Assembly (NCBI RefSeq): GCF_013409005.1
Contig: NZ_JACBZO010000001.1
Coordinates: forward strand, 1,674,001-1,738,000
Direction: 5' to 3'
Origin: Demequina lutea
Lineage (GTDB): Bacteria > Actinomycetota > Actinomycetes > Actinomycetales > Demequinaceae
DNA length: 64,000 bases
Numbering within the stretch: the stretch's first letter is position 1; every line of letters begins with the position of its first letter. The notes under the pieces were generated by a model, which was given only the letters and a program-made list of their open reading frames with translations, was not told where the DNA came from and did not search any database. Both the position numbers and the translations under genes were made by a program. Of this stretch, positions 17,847 to 25,516 are shown piece after piece.

Positions 17847-19130
17847 TTACGCGGTAGGCACCTTGCCGAACACTGCCTCGGTCCAGGCGGGCACGTTGTC
17901 CGCGCCGTACTGGTAGACGCCGATGTAGGCGCTCGACGGGTCGTTCTGGGCGTTGAACGGGCCGGAACCCGACACGGACTTGTACGTGATGTCCTCACCC
18001 TTCTTGATCAGGTCAGAGCACGCGACCCAACCGGTGCACTCAGTGCCGCCATTGGCGCCGGAAACGGCCGCCATGTTGGCCTGAATGGTCACGCCGTCAC
18101 CCGCACCACCCTTGAGCGCCGCGAGGGCGACAAGCATCGTGGCGTCGTACGACTCGGGGCCGTACGCGTACGAGCTGAGCGTGCTGCCGTTGGCGCCGTC
18201 AAGAAGCTTCTTGAAGTCGGCGCTCGCGTTGGCACCGGGGATGGTTCCCTTGGCGCCAGTGAGCGTGCCGGCCTGGAAGTCCTTCGAGAAGTCGGACGTG
18301 TTGCCATCAACCAGGTAGAGCTTCGATGTGTCGAATCCGGCGGAAACGAGCTCAGGGATGATCTGCTTTGCCTGGTCGAACGAGATCAGCGCGATGGCCT
18401 CCGGGTTCGTGGCGAGGATCGCCTGCACGTCTGAAGAGAAGTTCGACGCAGCGGGGTCAAACTCCTGGCCCTTCTTGCCGTACGTGATCGAACCGCCAGC
18501 CGCCTCAATCGTCTTCTCCACCACGTCGCGAAGAGACGTGCCATAGTCGTCGTTGAAGACAAGGATGCCGATGTTCTTGTAGCCGTCCTTCAGGATCACG
18601 TTTGCGAGCGCGTTGCCCTGAACGGTGTCCGGCGGTGCCACCCGGAAGTAGAACGGCGAGTAGCCGGACAACGCCGTCGACGTGTTCGCGGGCGAGATCA
18701 TGACGGTCTTGGCCGCCGCCACGTCGTCGACCACATTGAGCGTGACGGAGCTCGAAGCAGCGCCGATGATCGCGCCAACATTGTCACCGATCATCTTCGA
18801 CACCGACTGAGAGGTGATCTGCGGCTGAGTGGTGTCGGACGAGTCCGTGTCAATTTCCTGAACGGGCGAGCCGAAGACGCCTCCAGCGGCATTGATCTCG
18901 TTGATGGCGAGTTTGACACCAGCGACCTCGGGCGGGCCGAGGAATGCGAGCGAACCGGTCAACGGCAGCAAGGTGCCGACCTTGAGCGCGCCTTGTGCGC
19001 TCGGAGCCGAAGACATCGCCGAGCTAGCCGACGTCGTGCTGGTGCCTCCGCCGGACGAACAGGCGGCTAGGGCAAGGGACGCGACGGCGCCAAGTGCGAC
19101 GCCGCGTGCGATGGTGTTCCATCGAGCCAT
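17847..19130 (-). CDS. livK: Branched-chain amino acid ABC transporter substrate-binding lipoprotein
   Basis: A 427-aa extracellular lipoprotein that captures the substrate and delivers it to the LIV-type permease. The N-terminus is a lipoprotein signal: basic MARWNTIARG, a hydrophobic stretch, then LALAAC with the lipidated Cys near residue 23 and a Ser/Gly/Ala-rich linker. The type I periplasmic-binding fold begins at LKVGTLLPLTGSLAFLGPPE with the EVAGVKLAINEINAAGGV segment. The ATG has a strong ribosome-binding site (GGAGGGA, 5 nt upstream). It is encoded convergently with livHMGF rather than inside that operon, so binding protein and permease must be co-expressed by separate promoters, if they are partners at all. 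Confidence 0.92.
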   Translation of the reverse strand: MARWNTIARGVALGAVASLALAACSSGGGTSTTSASSAMSSAPSAQGALKVGTLLPLTGSLAFLGPPEVAGVKLAINEINAAGGVFGSPVQEIDTDSSDTTQPQITSQSVSKMIGDNVGAIIGAASSSVTLNVVDDVAAAKTVMISPANTSTALSGYSPFYFRVAPPDTVQGNALANVILKDGYKNIGILVFNDDYGTSLRDVVEKTIEAAGGSITYGKKGQEFDPAASNFSSDVQAILATNPEAIALISFDQAKQIIPELVSAGFDTSKLYLVDGNTSDFSKDFQAGTLTGAKGTIPGANASADFKKLLDGANGSTLSSYAYGPESYDATMLVALAALKGGAGDGVTIQANMAAVSGANGGTECTGWVACSDLIKKGEDITYKSVSGSGPFNAQNDPSSAYIGVYQYGADNVPAWTEAVFGKVPTA

Positions 19131-19279
19131 GGTTTTCCCTCCATACAGGTGCGGCGGGGGCAAGCCCGCCGGGGCCACCGCGAGGACGGTCCTCGACGGC
19201 AACTGACATCACCGTACTGGGGTCGGATTTCATCCGTGCGTCACATGGATCACGATTCTGTGACCTTTGAAGCGGAATT

Positions 19280-19314
19280 GGGACTCAAGTCCCGGTGTTT
19301 AGCAGGCTAAACAC
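19280..19314 (-). terminator. Two hairpins downstream of the response-regulator gene
   Basis: The first is a perfect 9-bp inverted repeat (19295-19303 with 19306-19314) that begins 8 nt past the stop codon at 19323. The second is a 5-bp GGGAC/GTCCC stem (19280-19293). Together they probably end transcription of the ANTAR regulator gene. Confidence 0.55.
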
Positions 19315-19322
19315 TTTGCGGG

Positions 19323-19931
19323 CTACTTGCCCATCTGGTCGATGACGGCTTCCGCAACTTCTCGCATAGTGAGACGCCTGTCCATCGAGGTCTTCTGAAT
19401 CCATCGAAAGGCCTCGGGCTCGTTGAGCTGCATCTTCTCCATGAGAATGCCCTTAGCGCGCTCGACCGTCTTGCGGGTCTCCATACGCTCGGTCATATCG
19501 GCGATCTCGTTTTCGAGCGCCCGAATCTCCACGAAGCGGGATGCGGCAATCTCCACCGCGGGCAGAAGGTCGGCAGGCGTGAAGGGCTTGACCACATACG
19601 CCATGGCCCCTGCGTCGCGCGCGCGCTCCACCAGCTCCATTTGCGAGAACGCCGTCAGCAACACTACGGGAGCGAGGCGTTCCTTCGCGATGTGTTCGGC
19701 GGCCGTGATGCCGTCCATGACGGGCATCTTGACGTCCATGACCACCACGTCGGGCTTGAACTCCCGGGCGAGCGCGACGGCCTCCTCGCCGTTCGAGGCC
19801 TCGCCGACGACGTCATAGCCGCCCTCGCGAAGGGTCTCGACGATGTCCATGCGGATCAGCGCCTCGTCTTCGACAACGATGGCGCGGCGCTTGGTGGCGA
19901 TGAATTCTGCGGGTTCAATGGAGTCATTCAC
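19323..19931 (-). CDS. pdtaR: ANTAR-domain response regulator (PdtaR-like)
   Basis: A 202-aa two-domain regulator like Mycobacterium PdtaR (Rv1626). The receiver domain (about residues 15-130) has the acidic pair VVEDEALIR, the phospho-acceptor Asp in VVVMDVKMPVMDG, LLTAFS and the Lys in VVKPF. A coiled linker leads to the ANTAR RNA-binding domain (about 140-195) with ERAKGILMEKMQLNEPEAFRWIQ. Such proteins bind paired hairpins in nascent RNA and act as antiterminators when phosphorylated. The GTG at 19931 is chosen because TAGGCT lies exactly 7 nt upstream; longer readings would overlap the tRNA. No histidine kinase gene is nearby. Confidence 0.93.
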   Translation of the reverse strand: MNDSIEPAEFIATKRRAIVVEDEALIRMDIVETLREGGYDVVGEASNGEEAVALAREFKPDVVVMDVKMPVMDGITAAEHIAKERLAPVVLLTAFSQMELVERARDAGAMAYVVKPFTPADLLPAVEIAASRFVEIRALENEIADMTERMETRKTVERAKGILMEKMQLNEPEAFRWIQKTSMDRRLTMREVAEAVIDQMGK

Positions 19932-19937
19932 AAGCGC

Positions 19938-19944
19938 TAGCCTA
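19938..19944. promoter_or_regulatory. Overlapping divergent -10 boxes of pdtaR and tRNA-Leu(CAA)
   Basis: The palindromic stretch CTAGCCTAG contains TAGCCT on the plus strand (19938-19943), 9 nt before the tRNA 5' end, and TAGGCT on the minus strand (19939-19944), 7 nt before the pdtaR GTG. The two -10 boxes share five bases, so only one polymerase can open DNA here at a time. Confidence 0.5.
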
Positions 19945-19952
19945 GTGCTCAC

Positions 19953-20026
19953 GCCCCGATAGCCCAACCGGCAGAGGCATACGGCTCAAACCCGTACCAG
20001 TGTGGGTTCGAATCCCACTCGGGGCA
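19953..20026 (+). tRNA. tRNA-Leu (anticodon CAA)
   Basis: A 74-nt cloverleaf. The 7-bp acceptor stem (GCCCCGA with TCGGGGC), the 5-bp anticodon stem (TACGG with CCGTA) around the loop CTCAAAC giving anticodon CAA, and the T arm GTGGG-TTCGAAT-CCCAC are all intact. CCA is not encoded. The variable loop is only 5 nt (CCAGT), whereas standard tRNA-Leu has a long arm. A -10 box lies 9 nt upstream. Confidence 0.9.
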
Positions 20027-20099
20027 CACTCCTGAACCACGAAAACGCGGCCCTCATCCCCGTGACGACAACGTGAACCGAACTGCCGTCGCGAGGCCG

Positions 20100-20831
20100 T
20101 CACACACCCAGTTGTCGCGCTCGCGACCGGGCGCGCTCCGCGAGTTGGTCATCGATCTGCGCAGGGGCAAACGCGCCGTAGCGACGCACCGCCGCCGCCT
20201 CAATGAGCGCGTCGGCGAATCGCGGGTTCTTCGGCAGCACGGAGCCGTGCAGGTACGTGCCATACACGTTGTTGTATATCGCTCCCTCCGTCCGGTCACG
20301 ACCGTTGTTTCCGGAGCCCATGGCGATCTCGCCAAACGGACGCTGGCCTTCGCCCAACATCGTCAGGCCGCTGTGATTCTCGTAGCCGAACACCTCGCCG
20401 AACTGGGTGTTTGCGCGGACGTTGCCCACGAGCCTCTTCGGCCCGCCGTAGGTGGCCACGTCAAAGATTCCGATGCCGTCCAGCCGCTCGCCGGTCACGG
20501 TCTCGAAGAAGTTCCCAAAAAGTTGGTAGAGCCCGCACACCATGAGCATCGCGACTCCGTCATCGGCCAGGCCATGGATGTGGTCCCCGAGCGCAAGTAG
20601 ATCGTCCGCCACCAAACCCTGACCGGAGTCTTGCCCGCCGCCGCCAACGATGAGGTCCACATCCTCCGGAAAAGCCACGCCGGGGCGGTGGACGACCACC
20701 TCGGGGTCGTATCCGTGCCACTGGGCGCGTCTCACCATCGTGAGCACATTTCCGGTGTCTCCGTAAATATTCATCTGCTCTGGGTAGAGGTGGACGATCC
20801 TCAGAGGCAGTGCCGCGTTGTGCGTCGTCAT
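20100..20831 (-). CDS. gatD: Lipid II isoglutaminyl synthase, glutaminase subunit GatD
   Basis: A 243-aa CobB/CobQ-type class I glutamine amidotransferase. With MurT it converts the alpha-carboxyl of D-Glu in the peptidoglycan stem to D-isoglutamine; GatD supplies ammonia from glutamine. The nucleophile is Cys99 in LMVCGLYQLFG and the catalytic His is H195 in YGTYLHGSVLPKNP. The N-terminus RIVHLYPEQMNIYGDTGNV is typical of GatD. The start ATG overlaps the murT stop (ATGA), so the two subunits are translationally coupled, matching their heterodimer. A tRNA lies downstream. Confidence 0.94.
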   Translation of the reverse strand: MTTHNAALPLRIVHLYPEQMNIYGDTGNVLTMVRRAQWHGYDPEVVVHRPGVAFPEDVDLIVGGGGQDSGQGLVADDLLALGDHIHGLADDGVAMLMVCGLYQLFGNFFETVTGERLDGIGIFDVATYGGPKRLVGNVRANTQFGEVFGYENHSGLTMLGEGQRPFGEIAMGSGNNGRDRTEGAIYNNVYGTYLHGSVLPKNPRFADALIEAAAVRRYGAFAPAQIDDQLAERARSRARQLGV

Positions 20832-22144
20832 TGGATACCCGCCAGATCGAACTTCGAGGCGAGGACGCTTCGAATCGCCATCATCGCCGTGTAGGTGCAG
20901 TAGATGCGTTTGGGTCCCTCGATCGCCAGAAACCTGTCGAGCGCGGCTGGCAACGCGCCTTCGACGTGCGCCACCTCGATGTTGTCGTAGTGAAGCCGCA
21001 GCGCCATGTCGTCCGCGCGGGTTCCGCTGACGACCGCCACATCGCTCAGGCTCGAGAAGTCCACGTCCCACAGCCACGACGTGTCCCTGCCGTCGGCGTA
21101 GCGGTCGTTGATCGCGATCATCGTCGCGGCGTCATTCTCGGCGTAGGAACGCAACGAGAGGCGGAAGCCCGAGGGGTTCTTGACCAGGACAATCTCGAGC
21201 GGCGAACCGTCGACGTCGATGGACTCGCCCCTCCCGAATGCAGGCCCGACCGAGCCCAGCGCCTTGAGGAGAACGTCGCCCGAGGCCCTGTCCCGCAGCA
21301 CCATGCGGACGATGCTCAACGCTGCGGCTCCGTTCAGCGCATTGTGCACGCCGTCTATCGCGAGGTCGACTGGCGGCTGCACCGCGCCTTCGAAAGAGTA
21401 GGTGGCGGACTTTCCGCCGAGTCCGGTCAACACAACGTCAGCGTCGTTATCCGGCTCGACCGTCGCCAGTGACGGATCGGGACCCGCCCCGTACAGGTGG
21501 CCATCATCGGGGAATAGATGCTGCACGGAGCTGCCCGACCCGAAATACCGGCGCTCCACCACGGCGGGCAGGGCTTCCCCGATGCGACTCACGAGCGGAT
21601 CGTCGCGATTCAGCACGACGCCGACCTGCGTGGCACGCGCCACCTTCTCGAGCAACCGTGCCGTGTAGTCGACCTCACCGAAGCGATCGAGCTGGTCCCG
21701 CGTGATGTTGAGCAGGAGCGAGTACCGCGGCGGAACCTCTCGGATGAAGTGGATCGCGTGCGCCTCGTCGAGCTCGAGGACCGCGATGTCGGCGTTGAGC
21801 TTGCCGTGCTCGTCAAGCTCGCCAAGCATGCCCGCGATGATGCCCCGCGTGAAGTTGCTCCCCGACCTGTTTGAGAACACCTTGAGCCCGGTGGCGCGCA
21901 ATAGTTCGACGACCATCTTCGTCGTAGTCGTCTTGCCGTTCGTGCCGGTGATGACAACAACACCTTCTGGAAGGCCGGCAAGGGCGGCAGCCAGGAACCC
22001 AGGGTCTAGCCGCTCCACGACGAGACCAGGCAACGCGGTACCGCTGCCCCTGAGTTGTGCAAGGCGCCTGACAAGCAGACCGATCCTGACTGCGCTCCTG
22101 TGCGAAAGCACGTCTCCCACTTTCTCTCGGCTTGCTACTCGCAC
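20828..22144 (-). CDS. murT: Lipid II isoglutaminyl synthase, Mur-ligase subunit MurT
   Basis: A 438-aa Mur-ligase-type ATPase, partner of GatD in amidating D-Glu of lipid II. The P-loop GTNGKTTTT is at residues 67-75, VLELDEAHAIHF near 135, NITRDQLDRFGE near 165, and the C-terminal MurT domain has the conserved SWLWDVDF acidic site near 375. The central domain lacks the four-cysteine zinc ribbon of the Staphylococcus and Streptococcus enzymes; the whole protein has a single Cys near the C-terminus. The start is uncertain: GTG at 22144 is taken, but GTG codons at 22120 and 22111 are also possible. A TAGCAT -10-like box lies about 55 nt upstream. Confidence 0.93.
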   Translation of the reverse strand: MRVASREKVGDVLSHRSAVRIGLLVRRLAQLRGSGTALPGLVVERLDPGFLAAALAGLPEGVVVITGTNGKTTTTKMVVELLRATGLKVFSNRSGSNFTRGIIAGMLGELDEHGKLNADIAVLELDEAHAIHFIREVPPRYSLLLNITRDQLDRFGEVDYTARLLEKVARATQVGVVLNRDDPLVSRIGEALPAVVERRYFGSGSSVQHLFPDDGHLYGAGPDPSLATVEPDNDADVVLTGLGGKSATYSFEGAVQPPVDLAIDGVHNALNGAAALSIVRMVLRDRASGDVLLKALGSVGPAFGRGESIDVDGSPLEIVLVKNPSGFRLSLRSYAENDAATMIAINDRYADGRDTSWLWDVDFSSLSDVAVVSGTRADDMALRLHYDNIEVAHVEGALPAALDRFLAIEGPKRIYCTYTAMMAIRSVLASKFDLAGIQ

Positions 22145-22481
22145 TGGCCGCGTCGCAATTCGGCTCGCCCGGTTCGTCGCGCTCGCTCGATCGCCCTCAT
22201 GCTACCCCGCACGCTTGGCGCACAAGATGAGTGCGCGGCGACGCTCCGGATGGGGTTTCCGCGAGGTCCCCAACCTTGAATAGGGTCGAGTCGTGGGCTG
22301 ACTTGGTCGATCGGCTCAAGCGGGCGCCGACCGCGCGTTTATGAGGGCCGCAAGACCGCGTCCACAGGGGCAATGGCGCCGTCGTCGGTGTCTGCCAACC
22401 AGACGAAGCTCGCTCGCGACGGACTCATTCAGTGCACGTCCTCCGGGAACTTCGGCCTCAACCCCGCGGGCAGCGATGCCG
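22145..22481. other. 337-bp gap between murT and the P-type ATPase gene
   Basis: No long conserved gene is visible. On the minus strand it holds the murT leader with a TAGCAT box (22199-22204) and a possible 29-codon open frame (22339-22428) just downstream of the ATPase stop. Confidence 0.5.
22339..22428 (-). CDS. Possible 29-aa small protein
   Basis: ATG to TAA frame of 29 residues (begins MSPSRASFVWLAD, ends DAVLRPS) directly downstream of the P-type ATPase gene. GGAGG lies 11 nt before the ATG, farther than usual. The composition looks protein-like, but nothing is recognised and the frame is short enough to arise by chance. Confidence 0.2.
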   Translation of the reverse strand: MSPSRASFVWLADTDDGAIAPVDAVLRPS

Positions 22482-24803
22482 TCAGGGCTGACGCGCGGCA
22501 GCTCCGCGTGCCGGACCTGCCGGTACGAGGCTGAATGCGCCCTCCTCCTCTTGTGCGTTGTGCAGGCGCAGCACCGCGTAGAGCCCATAGAGAACCCGCC
22601 TCAGTTCGACGACGTCCTCGGGCTGGACGCTGTCGTTGTCAAGATCCGTGAGCAATCGGCGCAGCCTGCTGACCTGGTGCTCGATCTCGGCGTGGGTGCG
22701 GCTCATCGATGCGGTCGCGTCGGTACCGCCAAGCGCCCGAGAGACGAGAGGCACGAGCTGCGCCTCGTCGGCGCGCTCGTGCGGGAGGAGTTCTCCCTCG
22801 AGCCGTTTGAGAAGCGTATGTGCCGGCGCAAGGTCGCAATCCCTCGTCGAGAGAGCGTCGGCAACGGCGCGGATCTGCTCGACGACGACGAGCACCGCGT
22901 CGTGCTCAACCTTGAGTGCGCGGGCGATGGCTACGTCGGCGGGCGGCATGGCAATCGTGTGCACTCTGCCCGGCAGGACGGCCCGCAACGCGATGCCGAT
23001 CGCCAGCACGTCGATGACTTCTTGCGTGACGGCGCCGATCGCGGGCGCGAGCAGTCCGACTGCGGCTGCGACCATCGCCACGAATGACAGGCCCATCCCG
23101 ACGAGGACCGCCTGCAGGGCGATGCGCTTGGACCTGCGAGCGATGAGAATCGCATCCGCGAGGGCATCGAGCCGGTCGACGGTCAGGACCACGTCGGCAG
23201 CCTCCGACGAGGCGGTCGCCCCGCGCGCAGCCAGCGCCACGCCCACCCCTGCCGCCGCCAAGGCGGGGGCATCGTTGACGCCGTCACCCACCATGATCGT
23301 CGAACCCAGCTCCTCCTCGATTTCGATCGCCGCGAGTTTGTCGGCTGGGTCGCACTCGGCCAGCACGGTGTCGACCCCGACGATGCGCCCCACCGCGTCC
23401 GCGATATCGGCCCGGTCTCCCGTGACCAAGACGACCCGGCTGATACCCACCTCGCGAAGCGCGCGAACCATCCGTGGCGCGTCCGGCCGAATCGGGTCTT
23501 CGAGAAGGAATGCGCCCGCCGGCTCGCCGTCGACCGCGACGAAGACGGTCAGCGAGCCATCCAGGTCTGCACGACGGCGCACCTGGCGCACCCACGCGGG
23601 CTGCACGCCGTCGACGATCCATGAGGCCTTGCCCACCCGCACCTCGTGGGAACCGATCCTTCCGCCCAAGCCATAGCCGTGTTCCTCGTGCACATCTTCG
23701 GGCATCTCGAGCCGCAGGCCCCGTCGCGTCGCTGCGGTGACAATTGAACTGGCGAGCACGTGCGGTGAGACTTGGTCGAGCGAGGCCGCCAGGCGCAGTA
23801 TCTCGTCTGAGTCGATGTGGTCGCCTGCGGTCACGACGTCGGCGAGGGTCGGCTGCCCCTGAGTCAGGGTGCCTGTCTTGTCGAACAGAATCACCCGCCC
23901 AGCGGCCAACCGTTCGAGGGCTCCACCACCTTTGATGACGACGCCGATGTGCGCCGCTCGCGACAGCCCAGACATGATGGCGATGGGTGCCGCCAAGAGC
24001 AGCGGACAGGGCGTGGCCACGACCAGCACGGCGACGGCGCGTACAGGGTCCCCGCTGAGGGCCCATGCGGCACCAGCGAGCACCAGCGTCAGGGGGACGA
24101 ACACGACCGCGAAGCGATCCGCGGCGCGGACGAACGGCGCCGACGATGCCTGCGCCTGCTCCACCAGTCGCACCACGCCCGCATAGGTTGACTCTGCCGC
24201 CACCGACGTCGCCATGAGATCTATCGGCGATCCGGCGTTGACCACCCCGCTGCGCACCTCATCCCCGGCGGGCCTCTCGACCGGGAATGACTCCCCGGTC
24301 AGCGCCGCTTCATCCAGGACCCCGGCCGACATGAGCCGCCCGTCCACCGGAACCACCTCTCCCGTGCCCACCAGGATCCGATCACCCTTGGCGACGTCGT
24401 CCACGGGGACCTCCACGACTCGGCCGTCTACCTGACGTCGGGCCGTTCGCGGGGCGCGCTCGACGAGTAGGCTCAACTCCCGCCTCGCGCGTGCTCCCGC
24501 GCGCGCCTCGAGCAGCACGCCGGTCGCCAGCATCACCGTGATCATCGCCCCCGCAAACCACTCGCCCACCACCAGGGCGCCAGCCAATGCGAGCAAAGCG
24601 ATGACGTCGACGCTCAACTGACGTTGGCGGACCGCGGCCACCGTCCAGGCGATCGCGAACAGCAACCCAAGGCACGTCCCTGCTCCCCACAGCAACTCGG
24701 CCACCGACATCGATCCGAGTAGCCACGCCCCGCCGCCCGCGAGCAGCAGCGCGGTGGAGGAGACAAAGAGAAGAAATTCCATGCGATCTCGCAACCAAGT
24801 CAT
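22482..24803 (-). CDS. Heavy-metal P-type ATPase with C-terminal hemerythrin-like domain (P1B-5 type)
   Basis: A 773-aa membrane pump. It has no N-terminal metal-binding domain. Hydrophobic segments at about 9-100 are followed by the actuator TGES (169-172), the transmembrane metal motif TPCPL (264-268), the phosphorylation site DKTGT (308-312) and GDGVNDAP (506-513). The last membrane segment has QEVID (594-598). Residues about 631-760 form a hemerythrin-like four-helix domain with the candidate iron ligands His634, His662, His675, His704, His709 and His748 plus Glu pairs. TPC, QE and a C-terminal hemerythrin domain are the marks of the P1B-5 group, for which nickel and iron export has been reported. 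The usual P1B HP dipeptide is HV here (SPHVLA, near 347). The start is the ATG of MTWLRDRM. Confidence 0.9.
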   Translation of the reverse strand: MTWLRDRMEFLLFVSSTALLLAGGGAWLLGSMSVAELLWGAGTCLGLLFAIAWTVAAVRQRQLSVDVIALLALAGALVVGEWFAGAMITVMLATGVLLEARAGARARRELSLLVERAPRTARRQVDGRVVEVPVDDVAKGDRILVGTGEVVPVDGRLMSAGVLDEAALTGESFPVERPAGDEVRSGVVNAGSPIDLMATSVAAESTYAGVVRLVEQAQASSAPFVRAADRFAVVFVPLTLVLAGAAWALSGDPVRAVAVLVVATPCPLLLAAPIAIMSGLSRAAHIGVVIKGGGALERLAAGRVILFDKTGTLTQGQPTLADVVTAGDHIDSDEILRLAASLDQVSPHVLASSIVTAATRRGLRLEMPEDVHEEHGYGLGGRIGSHEVRVGKASWIVDGVQPAWVRQVRRRADLDGSLTVFVAVDGEPAGAFLLEDPIRPDAPRMVRALREVGISRVVLVTGDRADIADAVGRIVGVDTVLAECDPADKLAAIEIEEELGSTIMVGDGVNDAPALAAAGVGVALAARGATASSEAADVVLTVDRLDALADAILIARRSKRIALQAVLVGMGLSFVAMVAAAVGLLAPAIGAVTQEVIDVLAIGIALRAVLPGRVHTIAMPPADVAIARALKVEHDAVLVVVEQIRAVADALSTRDCDLAPAHTLLKRLEGELLPHERADEAQLVPLVSRALGGTDATASMSRTHAEIEHQVSRLRRLLTDLDNDSVQPEDVVELRRVLYGLYAVLRLHNAQEEEGAFSLVPAGPARGAAARQP

Positions 24804-25093
24804 GAACTCATCGTCACCGTCGGCGCCGCGATGTGTCAACGCGCGACGGAAATTGCGCCTGGCCAGACATTCGAATCCGGTGTCGCGTCCGGATGCGGCA
24901 CACGTACCGCGTCCTTGTGTCGTCGGTCGACAGGCATTCTGCGCGCCTGCATGACACGTTTCGGTGATGCGCACAACGACGCTCACCTGCTCGCACATTG
25001 AAGCCAAGGTGGTACCGTCGCGACCAGATCGGCGGGCAGCGGCGTGAGGCTGCGTCACACAACCGCCGACTGGAACGTCGGAGGAATTTCGCC
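24804..25093. other. 290-bp divergent intergenic region
   Basis: Separates the divergent P-type ATPase and YrhK-like genes and should hold both promoters. I see a GGAGGAA ribosome-binding site at its right end (for the YrhK-like gene) and no convincing operator or -10/-35 pair. Confidence 0.4.
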
Positions 25094-25327
25094 TTGATCC
25101 GTACTCTCGTCCAGGACTATGAACACATCCATACCGCCATTGGCATTATGGGGAACCTACTGTTCGTCGTGGGCTCGGTGCTGTTCTACAAGGCCTTTGA
25201 TCAGTACCACATGCTTGCCGTTTCGCTGTTCGTCGTCGGATCGGTGTTCATGTCCGTGGGTGCGATAGGGAGCGGGCTGCGCAGGCTGTTTCAGCGACGC
25301 GACATGGCATCGTCCTCGCACGCTTGA
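25094..25327 (+). CDS. YrhK-like small membrane protein
   Basis: A 77-aa protein with two hydrophobic segments (about 15-33 and 40-60) in the YrhK-domain pattern: YEHIHTAIGIMGNLLFVVGSVLFY then LFVVGSVFMSVGAIGSGLR. Its function is unknown. The start is a TTG: GGAGGAA lies 7 nt before it, the strongest ribosome-binding site in this region, and no ATG fits. It is divergent from the hemerythrin-ATPase gene and could share its regulation, but that is only suggested by position. Confidence 0.75.
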   Translation: MIRTLVQDYEHIHTAIGIMGNLLFVVGSVLFYKAFDQYHMLAVSLFVVGSVFMSVGAIGSGLRRLFQRRDMASSSHA

Positions 25328-25516
25328 CCCCGGTCTGTTCCGGCGCCTGACCCTTTACTTGCTTTTCAAAAGTCCGATCGCCGCCACGGCGGGCGACACA
25401 CGACCCCGACGGATGCCGGGGACGCCGGGAACTCGCCAGCAAACTCTCGACGGGAAGCCTGGAAGGCTGGAGGTCGCTCTGGCGCCACGCCCGCGCCGGT
25501 CGTCATACTCATGGGT

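Noticed and set aside
24804..25058. N-terminal extension of the P-type ATPase by 85 codons
   Set aside because: The extra stretch has no P-type ATPase or metal-binding domain features, and the family begins at the chosen ATG.
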